Part shown: one piece after another, positions 23,670 through 34,700 of the stretch | How the letters are laid out: every line of letters begins with the position of its first letter | Numbering within the stretch: position 1 is the first letter of the stretch | From: Lunularia cruciata | Lineage: Eukaryota > Streptophyta > Marchantiopsida > Lunulariales > Lunulariaceae | Direction: 5' to 3' | Assembly (NCBI GenBank): GCA_948567375.1 | Contig: OX419762.1 | Span: 49,085,034 to 49,149,033 of the forward strand | Length of the DNA stretch: 64,000 bases | Made by a program: the position numbers and the translations under genes | Notes under the pieces: generated by a model | Told to the model about the DNA's origin: nothing | The model's input: the letters and a program-made list of their open reading frames with translations, nothing else | The model's database searches: none

Positions 23670-26178
23670 ATACAAGAGCTAATTTAGTTAAGAAAGCACA
23701 TGGTGTGTCTGTACCATTTTTATGGGAGATTGACTAGATTTATGAGGTCTCCAAGGACCCTAGGCACTACTCTAGTACAATGGGTACTATTGAGTTGGAT
23801 GACTTCATCTAGGAGTTTGATAGTTGGTGTGATTTGTAGCATATGCAAAACCTGACTTTATTTATACTATTCATGACATGGAAGAGGTTATTCCAACACT
23901 TGGAGGGTCCGCCAATGGATGACTACCATAGTTCAAGAGAGCTTACTTGGAGGCAGTATTGGTCTCTACACTCCATCTCCATCACTTTAGGCTCGGTTTC
24001 TAGGGATATATTGGCAATATACACAAGTTCTAGCTCTAGTAGCAATTGGTGTATCTAATGGAGGTGTATTAGTTGGAGATAGTGCTATTATGAGTGGAGG
24101 TACCATTAAAAAAGGTGGTGCAGTACCAGATTTAATCGCATAATGGAAATTTTCTAATTTTTGAAGCAAAACTACCAAGGGGTGTGGACTGACAAGCTAA
24201 GAAGCTTGAGGGAGTTCCAATGGAAGGCTAGAGAGAGCCTACCCAAGGAATACACTTGCATGAGATGGTTGATCAGTTTCACTCAAGTAGTTACTTAGGC
24301 CTAGGCAATCCAATTTTGGTATGGGATCTTGGACAAGGAGGTGCAATATAGAGTACATGATGCTACGTTTTTTACAAGCTACCTCACTTGGTTTGATGGT
24401 GGTCTTAAGTTTGGCTGAGCACATTGAGCTCAACATAGTGGAGGAAAGAGTGGTGACATTTGGATTTGGTGGGGAGATCTCATCGCCAATTGTTAATTTG
24501 TATAAAGTGCACCACATTGTGTTGGCTTTTGAGAGTAGAGTGGACATCCCAAATCATATGGAGCGAGTGGAGAGCCTAGTGCAACTAGACCATTACCTTC
24601 ATTTTTTACTCAATAATAGCCAATGAGTGGTGGTGTTGGTTGTTGGACTTGTGGTAGACTTCACCATAAGAGAGAGTGCACTCAAGGCAATTCAATGTAA
24701 TACCCATTTGTGCATGTATGTGCTATTGTGATATTTAGTTTGGTATTATAAGTAGTTGAAAGATATTATTTAAATAAAGATAAAGGATGGTCATTAAATT
24801 AGTCATGATTAGCTTAAGTTAGTCATAACTAAGCTAGATGGAACCTTACTTTAGAGGAAGTGGAAAAATGAGCATCACTATTTTGGATTCTAGTGTATTG
24901 ACTTGGTATTATTCATAGGTATTTGGCTTTGAGGAAAAAGTTGAAAGCTCTTGGACCCACAACCCTTTTGGTTTGGATTCTCCTGTAGTCCAAGGATAAC
25001 TCACGTGAAGGAATCCTCGACTTAGTGGTTGGATCAAGATAAGATCATATGCTTAGGAGAATATTCCTTTAGCTGTTTGACTTTATTTGACTTTTAGCCT
25101 AATAACTTGAGTCCCTCCAATAATTAGCAAATTTGGTGTGTAATTGTTTCACAAATATATAAACTAGGGGTGAGGAGGTACTCATCATCCTTTCATTTGC
25201 AACTAACTCTCTGTCATTGAGTTTTGTAGTGAACATGGTTTGAGTCTTGGAGTGTTAGCCTTGGAGGAGTATGATGGAGTTAGGGTTCTTTGCCTTCTTA
25301 GTCCATGTTGCGCTACCATAATAGCCATCAAAGGTTCATCATGAGTAAGAGACAAGCCAACTTACAAGACATGATATCTTTGGTGCATCATAGCCAATGT
25401 AGAGAGACTGTGACCATTGCCACAAATTTGGTCACACTAATGACCGATGCTTTGACCTTCACTTGGAGTTATGGAGTGGTCGGGCTATTATTATAGGTGG
25501 TAGAGGAGCTCCAAGTTATGGAGGACAAGGTGGTATAAAACCCACACCTGGTAGGGATGAAATACTTGCCTTTGCTTCTAATACAACCATGGCCACTCGG
25601 ATTGAGCTGTTGGAGTAGAGATTAGCTTGCATGGCCATACTTCAAAGGAGGTCAGATCCAGATGCTGAGGCTTCCACCTCTTATGCTAATGATAGAGATG
25701 TCTTGGAATTTACATGTAGAGCATCACAAGTAGATGCATCTATTATATTGACTAGGAGTGTAGTACATGCTCTAGAGCCTAGAGGAACATCAATGGAGTT
25801 GGCTAATAGATAGGTCAAAGAGGAGAGGCTGGTAGATAGGTCAAACTTCCCATGTCTTTAGAACTCTCTAAAGCACTACAGACAACATCCATGGCTCCTA
25901 GACATCCTAGTGTACGTGTGATAGGTGGTGATGAAGTACATGATGGCTAGATGCTAGTCAATTGCTTGCTACTACAAATATTGAGTTTAGCATGATGTTG
26001 GGGTGCCACTGAGTTGATTATGCACTTCCTTTTGTTAACAACTAATGACATGTTTACATTGGGAGTTGACCCAACTCTATTTTTTTGGTTGGCTACCACA
26101 CTTTGTGAGATTAGGAATGACGTGGTTCATAGTTTTAGAGCAAAGGTGATTGATAGTGAAGTTGACTTGGTTGAGGAG
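23670..26178 (+). pseudogene. Outer Ty3/gypsy element, gag region and start of pol (degraded)
   Basis: Frames with many stops carry gag-like sequence, including RLFQHLEGPPMDDY near 23890. Two zinc knuckles follow: CxxC...HHxxxC at 24641-24679 (13 residues, slightly irregular) and a perfect C-x2-C-x4-H-x4-C at 25409-25450 with CDHCHKFGHTNDRC. A dual-knuckle gag fits one plant Ty3/gypsy lineage I recall. The sequence between the knuckles is interrupted by a probable solo LTR. The frame at 26014-26178 ends at the chromovirus insertion and resumes at 31702. A possible degenerate tRNA-Met primer site lies near 23667. Fully inactive. Confidence 0.65.
24696..25327 (+). repeat. Probable solo LTR inside the outer gag
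   Basis: The 632-bp segment starts TGTAATACCC and ends ...AGCCA, so it has TG...CA ends. It is flanked on both sides by TCAA, a possible 4-bp target duplication. It contains a TATA-like ATATATAAAC at about 25156. It splits the two zinc knuckles of the surrounding gag, consistent with an insertion. The terminal inverted repeat is poor and no internal region is present. Confidence 0.4.
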
Positions 26179-26326
26179 TGTAATAATATGGAGTTTATAA
26201 CAACAAAGTTATTTAAGGCTAACAAAACAGCAAATAAGACAAATTAGCTTAAAATATTCCAAAAGCATCTAGGAAGCTCCTTGGGAAGCTTCTCGGATAG
26301 CTTAGCTTGCATCCCAAGTAGATAGC

Positions 26327-26339
26327 TTCTAGAAGTTTC
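26327..26339 (+). promoter_or_regulatory. Heat-shock-element-like trimer in the 5' LTR
   Basis: TTCTAGAAGTTTC fits the trimeric consensus TTCnnGAAnnTTC exactly. It lies about 140 bp upstream of the LTR TATA box. Two GAAGCTTC dimers (26441-26448 and 26453-26460) sit closer to the TATA box. Function is inferred from sequence only. Confidence 0.5.
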
Positions 26340-26447
26340 TAACTAGCTTACATTGCATGCCAAGTAAATGGCTTCTAGAAGAAAGGTTCTTGAGAAATTT
26401 CTTGGTTAACTTGGCTTACACTCCAAGAAAGCAACTTAAGGAAGCTT

Positions 26448-26465
26448 CTTGAGAAGCTTCTCAAG
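26448..26465. repeat. 18-bp perfect palindrome upstream of the LTR TATA box
   Basis: CTTGAGAAGCTTCTCAAG, conserved exactly in the 3' LTR at 31558-31575, in both cases 15 bp upstream of the TATA box. Confidence 0.9.
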
Positions 26466-26480
26466 GCCTTGTATACTCTC

Positions 26481-26487
26481 TATAAAT
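26481..26487 (+). promoter_or_regulatory. LTR TATA box
   Basis: TATAAAT in the context CTCTCTATAAATACC, conserved in the 3' LTR at 31591-31597. It is the likely core promoter of the chromovirus. Confidence 0.75.
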
Positions 26488-26592
26488 ACCAAAGCTAAAG
26501 CTCATGTTAGTCATTAAGAGTTTCACTCACTCAAGTGTCCCAATGTGAGCTTCCATTCTCCTATTTCTCTCCTCGGTCTCAATCTTTTACAT

Positions 26593-26605
26593 TGGTATCA
26601 AAGCA
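26593..26605 (+). other. Primer-binding site (tRNA-iMet type)
   Basis: TGGTATCAAAGCA begins 1 nt after the LTR end. It differs at one position from the common plant TGGTATCAGAGCA site complementary to initiator tRNA-Met. Confidence 0.88.
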
Positions 26606-26989
26606 AGAATGGGAGGATGGAATTCATGGACCACCAAATCCATTTCTGCCAAACCATTAGGATTTTTGTGTCCAAGTATTACCCAAGCATCATTTCACAC
26701 AATTGATCACCTCACGCTTTGGGTAAGATTTTTTGAATACAATCACCTTGTCCGAGGAACCCTTGGTACTTCCGATTGTAATTTATGGAGAACAATGAAC
26801 ATGTTGCATCTATGTGTTATTAAATTAGATAGAGGGGGGGGGGTGGTGTGATAGAATAGTAACCATGGCAACAATGCTCAAGGTTATCATTGCTACGTAG
26901 CAACAAATTGAGCACCTTACTTGATTGTTGGATGAACAGATCATTGATGAAAAGAGCACATAAAGAGAGTACCAATTTGAGAAGGAGAA

Positions 26990-27730
26990 GACCAAATCTG
27001 ATTTCCAAAACCCAAGGTGTATGAAGGAAAAACTCTTTTGAGTGCAATGGAGAATATTATGTTTAACTACAAATGTTATTTTAAAGCTATTAATCTTCAA
27101 GATGAACAAAAACAGATTCTTTTGGCTTCCAACTAATTGGATGGAGTAGCAAAGCTATGGTGGCAATTTCAAGCGGAGCGAGTTGAATGGCAATTTTTTG
27201 CACCAATCTTGACATGGGCAGAATTTAAGAGTATAATAATTGGTCAATTCTAAGCTATAAATGCCTCACAAGTTGCACGAGAAATGTTGGAAGAGTTGAA
27301 ACAGATTGGCTCTATAAGAAATTACATCATGCAATTCTAGAACACTATCATGCAAATCCTAGATATATTGGAAGGTGAATCTCTAGATCAATTTGTGAGG
27401 GGTTTGAAGTCACAAACCAAATTAGAGGTAACTATGCAAGAGTCATATGGAGGAGGAAACCATATGGTTGCCCAAACGCTTTGATTCATTGGTTGCAACA
27501 ACTTGGTCTTGACCTCCACAAAACCTACCAATACCTTATACATTGGTGGAGGAGTTGGCACCAATGGAGATTGATGCCACTCAATAAAGAATTGACATTG
27601 TAGATAGAGAAAAATTATGACAGAATAGTGGTTTTTTCTATTGTTGCCAAATTGGACATCATATCATTGAATGTTCACTCAAGAATGGGCGTCCTCAACA
27701 AGTCGTCCAGATGAAATTTGTGGAGTAGAA
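26990..27730 (+). pseudogene. Chromovirus gag (degraded)
   Basis: Shows the conserved gag core with an AKLWWQ block (about 27150), a run through LTWAEFK and a REMLEELKQ-like helix, interrupted by several stop codons. The zinc knuckle near 27615-27655 reads FxxCxxxxHxxxxC: the first cysteine of C-x2-C-x4-H-x4-C is replaced by Phe (TTT for TGT), so the knuckle would not bind zinc. Assignment rests on the order and on the adjacent pol. Confidence 0.8.
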
Positions 27731-27748
27731 TAATCAAGGAAATAAGGA

Positions 27749-30700
27749 ATGCTAGTAGGATATTTTGAGCCATTTGCTGGGAAATTGGTTAGTTCCAATG
27801 GGATCAAAGGCTCAACCTGTGCAAGTTTGCTTCATTTGCAAGGTATGATATCTAATCATGGTTGTAGGATTTTGGTTGATTTGGGAAGTTTAGAAAATTG
27901 CTTATCCATACAATTAGCAAAGGAATTACATATTCTTACCAAGCCAATACTTGGAACTAGATTGATGATGGTAGATAGTAGAAAGGGTTTTGCATTCCAT
28001 ACCTTGCATCTTGTTGCATTCAAGATTAGGAAAGAGTATTTAGAGTATATGAGGTTTGTAATGGCACCTCTATACTATGATGGAATTCTAGGTCTACCTT
28101 GGGTTGAATGTCATAAAGTTCAATTTGATTGGAACCAAAAATAAATTCAAGTACAACACCAAGGTAGGAATTTTCAATTAGGTTGTCTGGCACCTTTGAG
28201 TAAGATATCTAAGAATAGTTAGTCCCACGATGAGAAGTTTAATGAGAAGTAAGCTTTTGATGGGAGATGAGTCCCAAGATGGAAAGTTTTTCAAGAAAGC
28301 AACCATGGAGCCAACTTTGAAGGGAGATGGATCCCTAGATGTGAAGTTTGTTAGTGAAGCAGCCATAAAGCAAGCTTTGGAGTAAGATAAGTCTATTTTT
28401 ATGGTGTAGATCAAGTCAATTGCACAAGGAGAATCTGAGGGGAGTCAGGATCCTCATCAAGCAATGATTGATTAAATAGTTTAGGATTATGCAAATGTGT
28501 TTTTGGATGATCTACCAAAGGGATTATCTTCCAATTGTGGTATGCCCTTCAAGATTAAGTTATTGCCAGGGAGTACTCTAATGAGTAGACCAATCTATTG
28601 GCTCTCACCAAAGGAGTTGGAGGAGTTACAAACAACACTTACGGAGTTGTTGGAATAAGATTTCATATGAAATAGTACATCTCCTTGAGGAGCACCAGTA
28701 CTTTTCAATCCAAAGAAGGATGGAGGATATTGTTTTTGTATTGATTACCGTGAGCTCAATAAAAAAATAGTGAAGAATGCGTATCCCTTGCCTCAAATTG
28801 ATGACTTGCTTGATCAATTGAGTGGAGCACAATACTTCTCCAAGTTGGTCTTCATAGCAACTATTGGAAAATCCACATTTATAGAGAGGATGTGCAAAAG
28901 ACTACCTTTTGCACAAGGTATGGGCATTTTGAGTGGAGAGTTCTACCTTTTGGGCTCACTAATGCTCCAGTAGTCTTCATGGATAAGATGCATTGGGTGT
29001 TGGATGGACTATTGGATTGATACATGGTGGTATTCTTAGACACTATCTTAATCTATAGCAAGATAGAGGTAGAACATGTGAATCACGTGTGAGAAATCCT
29101 AAAATGACTACGATAGTGAAATTTTACTACAAGAAGTCAAAGTATGCCTTTTGGCAAAAGGAAGATACTTTCTTGGGTCACAAGATCCCATTAGAAGGGA
29201 TCAAGATGGAAGAGGAGAAAATCAATTCTATTACTAATTGGACTACTCCAAAGGATGCTATAGAAGTACGGGTATTTAATGGATTGGCCAATTTTTACCA
29301 ATGGTTCATCTACTATTATGCCCATGTGGCCACATCATTGATTAATCTTCTAGGGAAGAACTTGAGCTTTCAATGGACCACAAAGAAGCATTCCAAAAGC
29401 TGAGACATATGGTGTCTTCAAGACCCATTCTTCAACCATATGATCATCACTATCTTGTATGGTTGATTTTGATACTTCTAATTTTGCAATTGGAGCCATG
29501 TTGCAACAAGAATTCCCATATGGATTACATCCCATTGCATTTGTGTCTTGCCAACTAAATACAACTAAAAAGAATTACTCTGCTTGAGATTAGGAACAAC
29601 TAGCAATGGTATATGCCACCAAGATATGGAGGCATTATCCCTTAGGGAAACAAGTGATCATGCAAATTGATGATAAACCATTGTTGCAGATATTACACTT
29701 GGAACACATGAAGAGTTGACATCATTGATGGGAGGAGTAACTCTAATTTTTTGACATCAAACTTGAGTACAAACCAAGTTGGTTCCATGTCATCCTTGAT
29801 ACCTTATCACAATGGCTTGATTTGAAGTCTCTTCCTCTCATCACGGTAACCATTACAATGGTGTCAATTGACTCCAAGGTCCAAAATGAGTTTAGGTCAA
29901 CTCTATGACAAGATCACTTCTTCCAAATAGTACATGGTTGTCTTACAACATGCGACAAGGAGTACAACACCTTCTCCTTCAAGGAAAACCTTCTATTCCA
30001 TGAAGACCTAATATATGTTTGAACTAAGGATGATCTCTGACTTGTGCACCTCCAAGAAGCCCATGACTTACCAATCATTGGTCACATGGGTGTGGACAAG
30101 ACCTTGGGTACTCTTCAATGCCAATGGTGGTGGCCCAACATGACACAAGATGTTCAAGAATTTGTTAGATCGTGTGAGAGATGCCAACGCAACAAGGCTA
30201 GCAACCAAAAACCAAGTGGACTCCTTTAACCACTCCCCATTCCATTTGCTTGATGGGAACACGTGAGCTTGGATCTCATCACATCCTTGCCCAAGATGAA
30301 TCAAGGTCACAAAGCAATTGTGGTGTTTGTGGATAAGCTTAGTAAGCAAATCCATGTTGTGTCAACCTTTGATACCATGGATGCTCCAACATTGGTGTAA
30401 ATCTACTATGACATTGTCTTCAAGCATCATGGGATGCCTCATGTACTCATCTCTAACCATGATCCTTGATTCATTGGGAAATTTTGGCAAGCAATCTTCC
30501 AGATATTTGGCACCAAACTTGCTTTATCCACAACCTATCATATTCAAATTGATTGAAAAATTGAATTTGCAAATTTCACCTTGGAGGATATGCTTTGTGC
30601 CTTTGTCAAAATCCACCATACCAATTAGGATGAATGTCTTGCAATTGTGGAGTTTACGTACAATAATTCCAAATAGGCAAATACTAGATTCTCTTTTTTC

Positions 30701-31320
30701 TTCCTCAATTTTGGCCAAGATCCACTTGTTCTAGATTTCCTTCTTGCTCTTCCTCCATCTCATGTCCTTCATACTTCCACCTTCTTGATCACCATATCCC
30801 AATCCCTCCAACAAGTCAAATCTCATCTCCTTGTTGCTCAAAATTGGCCAAAACAATATACGGACCACCATTGTCGTGATCGCACTTTTCAGGTTGATGA
30901 TAATGTCATGCTCTCCTCTAGTAGCCTACCCCTCCCACTTGATACTCAAGTTCATAAACTTGCCCCTCATTGGATAGAACCCTTTGATGTCACCCAAATT
31001 ATCTCTCATGTTGCTTATCGATTGGCCTTGGCTTGTCATATGAGTATCCACCCTATCTTTCACATTTCCAAGTTGAAAACCTTTGTTCCTAACCCATCTT
31101 CTTTTTCCTCTTGTGTCCAACCTCCGCCTCCTCCTGTCCCTATCAATGATTATGAGGCGTACAAAGTTGATCATATTCTTGCACGTCACCACATTCAACA
31201 AGACTGCTAACAACATAAAGAATACAAAGGTCCTTTGGAAAGAGTATTCCCTTCATGATGCCGCATGGGAACCTCTTTCTCATCTCCAAAATACAAAAAT
31301 GGCCATCCAGGAGTTTGAAG
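27749..31320 (+). pseudogene. Chromovirus pol: protease, RT, RNase H, integrase, chromodomain (degraded)
   Basis: The protease (frame 27749-28144) has ILVDLGS where active aspartic proteases have D-S/T-G, and retains the DGILGLPW block. RT begins near 28490; [17 protein letters not shown] and [15 protein letters not shown] are well preserved. The active-site block reads FLDTILIYSK near 29027, where active enzymes have two Asp. RNase H starts near 29470 (DTSNFAIGA). The integrase has H...H...CERC (30060-30190) and LISNHDP where a catalytic Asp is normal. The frame at 30785-31210 and its continuation carry the C-terminal part and a chromodomain split by a frameshift (KVDHILARHH, then VLWKEYSLHDAAWEPLSHLQ). 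Loss of several catalytic residues plus stops show an inactive copy. Confidence 0.88.
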
Positions 31321-31364
31321 CTTCATTAGCAATGAAGATGTCACTAACTAGTGGTGAGGGAATA

Positions 31365-31701
31365 TGTAACAATATGGAGTTTAGTGACAAAGTTAGTTAG
31401 GGTTAAAAAAATAACAAATAGGAAAAATTAGCATAGAATATTCCAATAGCATCTAGGAAGCTTCCTAACTAGCTTAGCTTGCACGACAAGTAAATAAATT
31501 CTAGAAGCTTCTCGGTTAACTTGACTTACACTCTAAGAAAGTGGCTTAAGAAAAATTCTTGAGAAGCTTCTCAAGGTCTTGTATACTCCCTATAAATACC
31601 AAAGCCAAAGCTCATGCTAGGCATTCAAAGTTTCTCTCACTCAAGTGTCCCAATGTGAGCTTCCATTCTCCTATTTTTCTCCTCGGTCTTGGTCATTTAC
31701 A
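31365..31701 (+). repeat. Chromovirus 3' LTR
   Basis: 337 bp, TGTAAC...TTTACA, homologous to the 5' LTR but lacking its internal duplication. It retains the 18-bp palindrome (31558-31575) and TATA box (31591-31597). A second heat-shock-like trimer, TTCTAGAAGCTTC, is at 31499-31511. Flanked on the right by the target duplication AGGAG. Confidence 0.93.
31499..31511 (+). promoter_or_regulatory. Heat-shock-element-like trimer in the 3' LTR
   Basis: TTCTAGAAGCTTC fits TTCnnGAAnnTTC exactly. The corresponding site of the 5' LTR differs by one base in the spacer (GT for GC), so the three GAA/TTC modules are conserved between the two LTRs. Confidence 0.5.
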
Positions 31702-34700
31702 AGGAGCGTGGGATCCGCTCAACAACTAGTGGTTTACGACAATCAACAATAATTAGGTTGGAGGAGTTACCAATTGGACCTACCTTTGAGCGAGCGTGGT
31801 TTACACTTAAAGTTGTCTTATTGGACAATCAGAATGGGATTTTCTATTTGGTGGGACCTTTTGGTAGGATTTTTTGTTTGGTAGGTCTATACACAATAAA
31901 GGGTCTTATTAGACTCTTGTGCATAACACTTAAGTTGTGCAAGGTTGCAATTGTTGGTCTTGAGCTACAAAAGATCAATGTGGAGAGGTGTCCATTTCAA
32001 ATCTAAACATCTTTGGGGAGGGTTCTACATAGTACATCACATATGGGAAGCTCATTATCCAGATTCAGCCCGACCATCTGACTAATAGCTTTGTGGTGAG
32101 AGCTTAAGCCATTATGATAGTAGCAAACTCATATGATGTGCTAGTTGGTGGAAAAATATTATATCTCATGGGTTCAATATTGACTATAAGGAAGAAACTT
32201 CTTATAGGCCAAGTTGGCTGTTAGGTGATGGATGGGTATGTTGACTACTAATACGCTTTAGTTGTGGTAGTCTTGGCTCACTACAATCAAGGACCATTTA
32301 CAATGTGCTTATGATAGGATTCAACAACTAGACCACCTTACTATCAATGATATTTTGGATGTTGGCTGCCCATCTTAGATGGTAGTAGTGGTTGATAGGT
32401 CATCTAGGGCAATGGTGAATCTTGTTGGAAAGCTCAAAGCCGCTTTACCCACACTTATGAGTTTCCCAAGCTCCCATTCCTTTTGAGAGAGAGGTCTTGG
32501 ACTTATTTGGGACTCACAATAACATTAGTTGGTGGAGCCCAAAGTCAATGAGAGAGAGTGGGTGATGGGTTTTTGTACCAGTATTACCATTGTTACAATG
32601 ATGTTAGAGGCATCAAAGTGTCAAGTGTTAAGTTAAGCTATGGACTTGAACTATTTGACTTAGATTGTGAGCCTTGGCTTGGCAGAGAAACATAAGATGC
32701 GCTTGATAGACATCACCACTCAAGCACTTGTGAGCTCTATGCGTATCAAGACAATTCAAGCATGTACCAAGAGCAATGGACCAAGTGGGCATGGTATTCT
32801 TAGGACATAACCAATGGCTATTAGTGGGAGTGGTCTACTTGGGGTCCATCCAAGTGAGCATGGTCTATTTGGGTTACACTCTTGGTCTACTTGGGATGCA
32901 AGTAGAGGACATATAGAGTTTACAGCCAGAGCAGAGGGAGTTTATTGCATTGAGGTTGTGGACTCTAGAGGTTTGGGGGATGATATCATTGCTTGGTGTA
33001 GTAGCTAGTCAATACATCTTCCACTCCTACATCAATAATAAAAGATACTTGGGAGCCAAACATTGGATCCAAGCTTAAAGGAGAGGAAAGACAAAGAGTT
33101 TGGAGGTTCTTGAGGAGCTACACAAGTTGTTTTTCCTTCAAATGAAGGATTTGGGTGCTCTAAAAGGAGATGGTTACTTGTGATACACAGATTGAGCTTA
33201 CTTGTGATACACAAATTGATGTCCTTACAAATATAGTGACATGGGGAGAGTATTGATTCGGAGCTTTAGTAGAGACCTTTTTGAGGCTAGTTTGGTAGAG
33301 ATTTCACATGAAGAGTATGCTCCAATTATAGTGATGCCATCCAAGAAGGATATATATGGCAATTGTACATATAAATGGATATGTGGAGATTAATATCTTA
33401 TCAACTGATAGACTAAGGTTGATCTATATACCATGCCTACATCAGAGGAGATCTTTGATAAGATTAGGCATGAAAGATCTTCAATACTTTAGATCTTTGA
33501 CCATGATATCATCAATTGCCAATTGGAGAAGAGGACAAGTCCAAGATAACATTTTGGGCTATTGATCTTCACGGCAAGGATGTATTATATCAATGGAATT
33601 TTACACTATTTGGGTTAAAGAATGTTCTTGCCAAGTTTCAAAGGGTTATGGACCGGATCCTAACAAGATTGGATTTTACATGGGACTATATTGATGACAT
33701 TTTGGTGTATATCACTATTGTGGAGGAGCATGAGAGACATTTGTTAGAGGTGTTTGAGGGATTAAGATGTCATGGACTCAAATTATATCTTGGGAAGTGT
33801 AGATTCTTCCACAAGCGGGTTGAGTACTTGGATCACACTATCTATTTTGGAAGACTTGGTGTTCAATAGACCAAGGTTGGAGTATGTTGCACATATTCCT
33901 TGGCCTATGGATGTGAATAGGGTATGACCATTCCTTGGGTTTGCAAACTTCTATCATTGATATGTTAGAGGATTTAGTGCCATTGCCAAGGCCTTGACAA
34001 AGTTGACCAAGCTTATACAAGAGTGGTGTTGGGGAGATGAGAAGGAGAAAGCTTTTATAGAGCTCAAGGAGAGGTTGACATCTACCCCTATTCTTAGGAG
34101 ACCAATCAAAGGATGACCATTTTAGGTTTAGACTAATTGGAGTATATTGGAGCTTGGAGCAATGCTCACCCAATAGGATGATGAGAGGAAAGAGTTTATG
34201 GTGGCCTATGCTAGTTGCTCCAAAAATTCAATGAAGGAAAATATACTTCATATGAGGGAGAGTATTTGGCATCAATATGAGCAATAACACATTTATAATA
34301 TTACTTATTTGGTAACCTTTTAACTCTCATCATTGGTCAGCAACCACTAAAGTGGTTGATCAAGTCCAACAAGATTTTGTGGAAGCTTGTATGATGGGCT
34401 TTGATTTTATAAGAGTATGATTTCATGATTATTCACAAACCTAGAATGGTGAACCATGATGCAAATGTGTTGAGTAGAAACCCATGTCTCAACTAGTAGG
34501 ATCAAAGTGGAGCATGGTGAGATAGATGAAGAGATGGTGCTATGTTGACATGTATCTACCTTTCTATGTATATTTTCTAAGGCCTTGGTGGTATCTCTCT
34601 CAGCACATATAGGAAGAGTTGTTGAGGTCACATATCCAAAAGGTGGAGATATTAGTACAAGTCAATGAGATATTCATGATGATGTGTTAGTGATGGAATA

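Larger units (their letters stand above)
26179..26591 (+). repeat. Chromovirus 5' LTR
   Basis: 413 bp, against 337 bp in the 3' LTR. Most of the difference is an internal tandem duplication around 26300-26390 (two units containing GCTTCTAGAAG). It has a TATA box at 26481-26487, a perfect 18-bp palindrome at 26448-26465 and heat-shock-element-like modules. It aligns end to end with 31365-31701. Confidence 0.93.
26179..31701 (+). mobile_element. Structurally complete chromovirus (Ty3/gypsy LTR retrotransposon with chromodomain)
   Basis: A 5523-bp element with two LTRs beginning TGTAA and ending TTACA, flanked by the exact 5-bp duplication AGGAG (26174-26178 and 31702-31706). A tRNA-iMet primer-binding site follows the 5' LTR after 1 nt. 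A short purine tract precedes the 3' LTR (31351-31362). Internal order is gag, protease, RT, RNase H, integrase, chromodomain, the order of chromoviruses. All frames carry stops or frameshifts, and catalytic residues are lost, so it is non-autonomous. It is inserted in the outer Ty3/gypsy element: the host reading continues from 26178 to 31702. Confidence 0.93.

Noticed and set aside
25400-25810. The perfect zinc knuckle as sign of a Ty1/copia element
   Set aside because: The same element continues after the chromovirus insertion into a Ty3/gypsy-type RT and integrase, in RT-before-integrase order.
32461-32560. EREVLDLFG in the outer element, resembling motif I of cytosine-5 DNA methyltransferases
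   Set aside because: No other methyltransferase motif (for example PCQ) follows, and the segment fits the spacer upstream of RT in this Ty3/gypsy lineage as I recall it.
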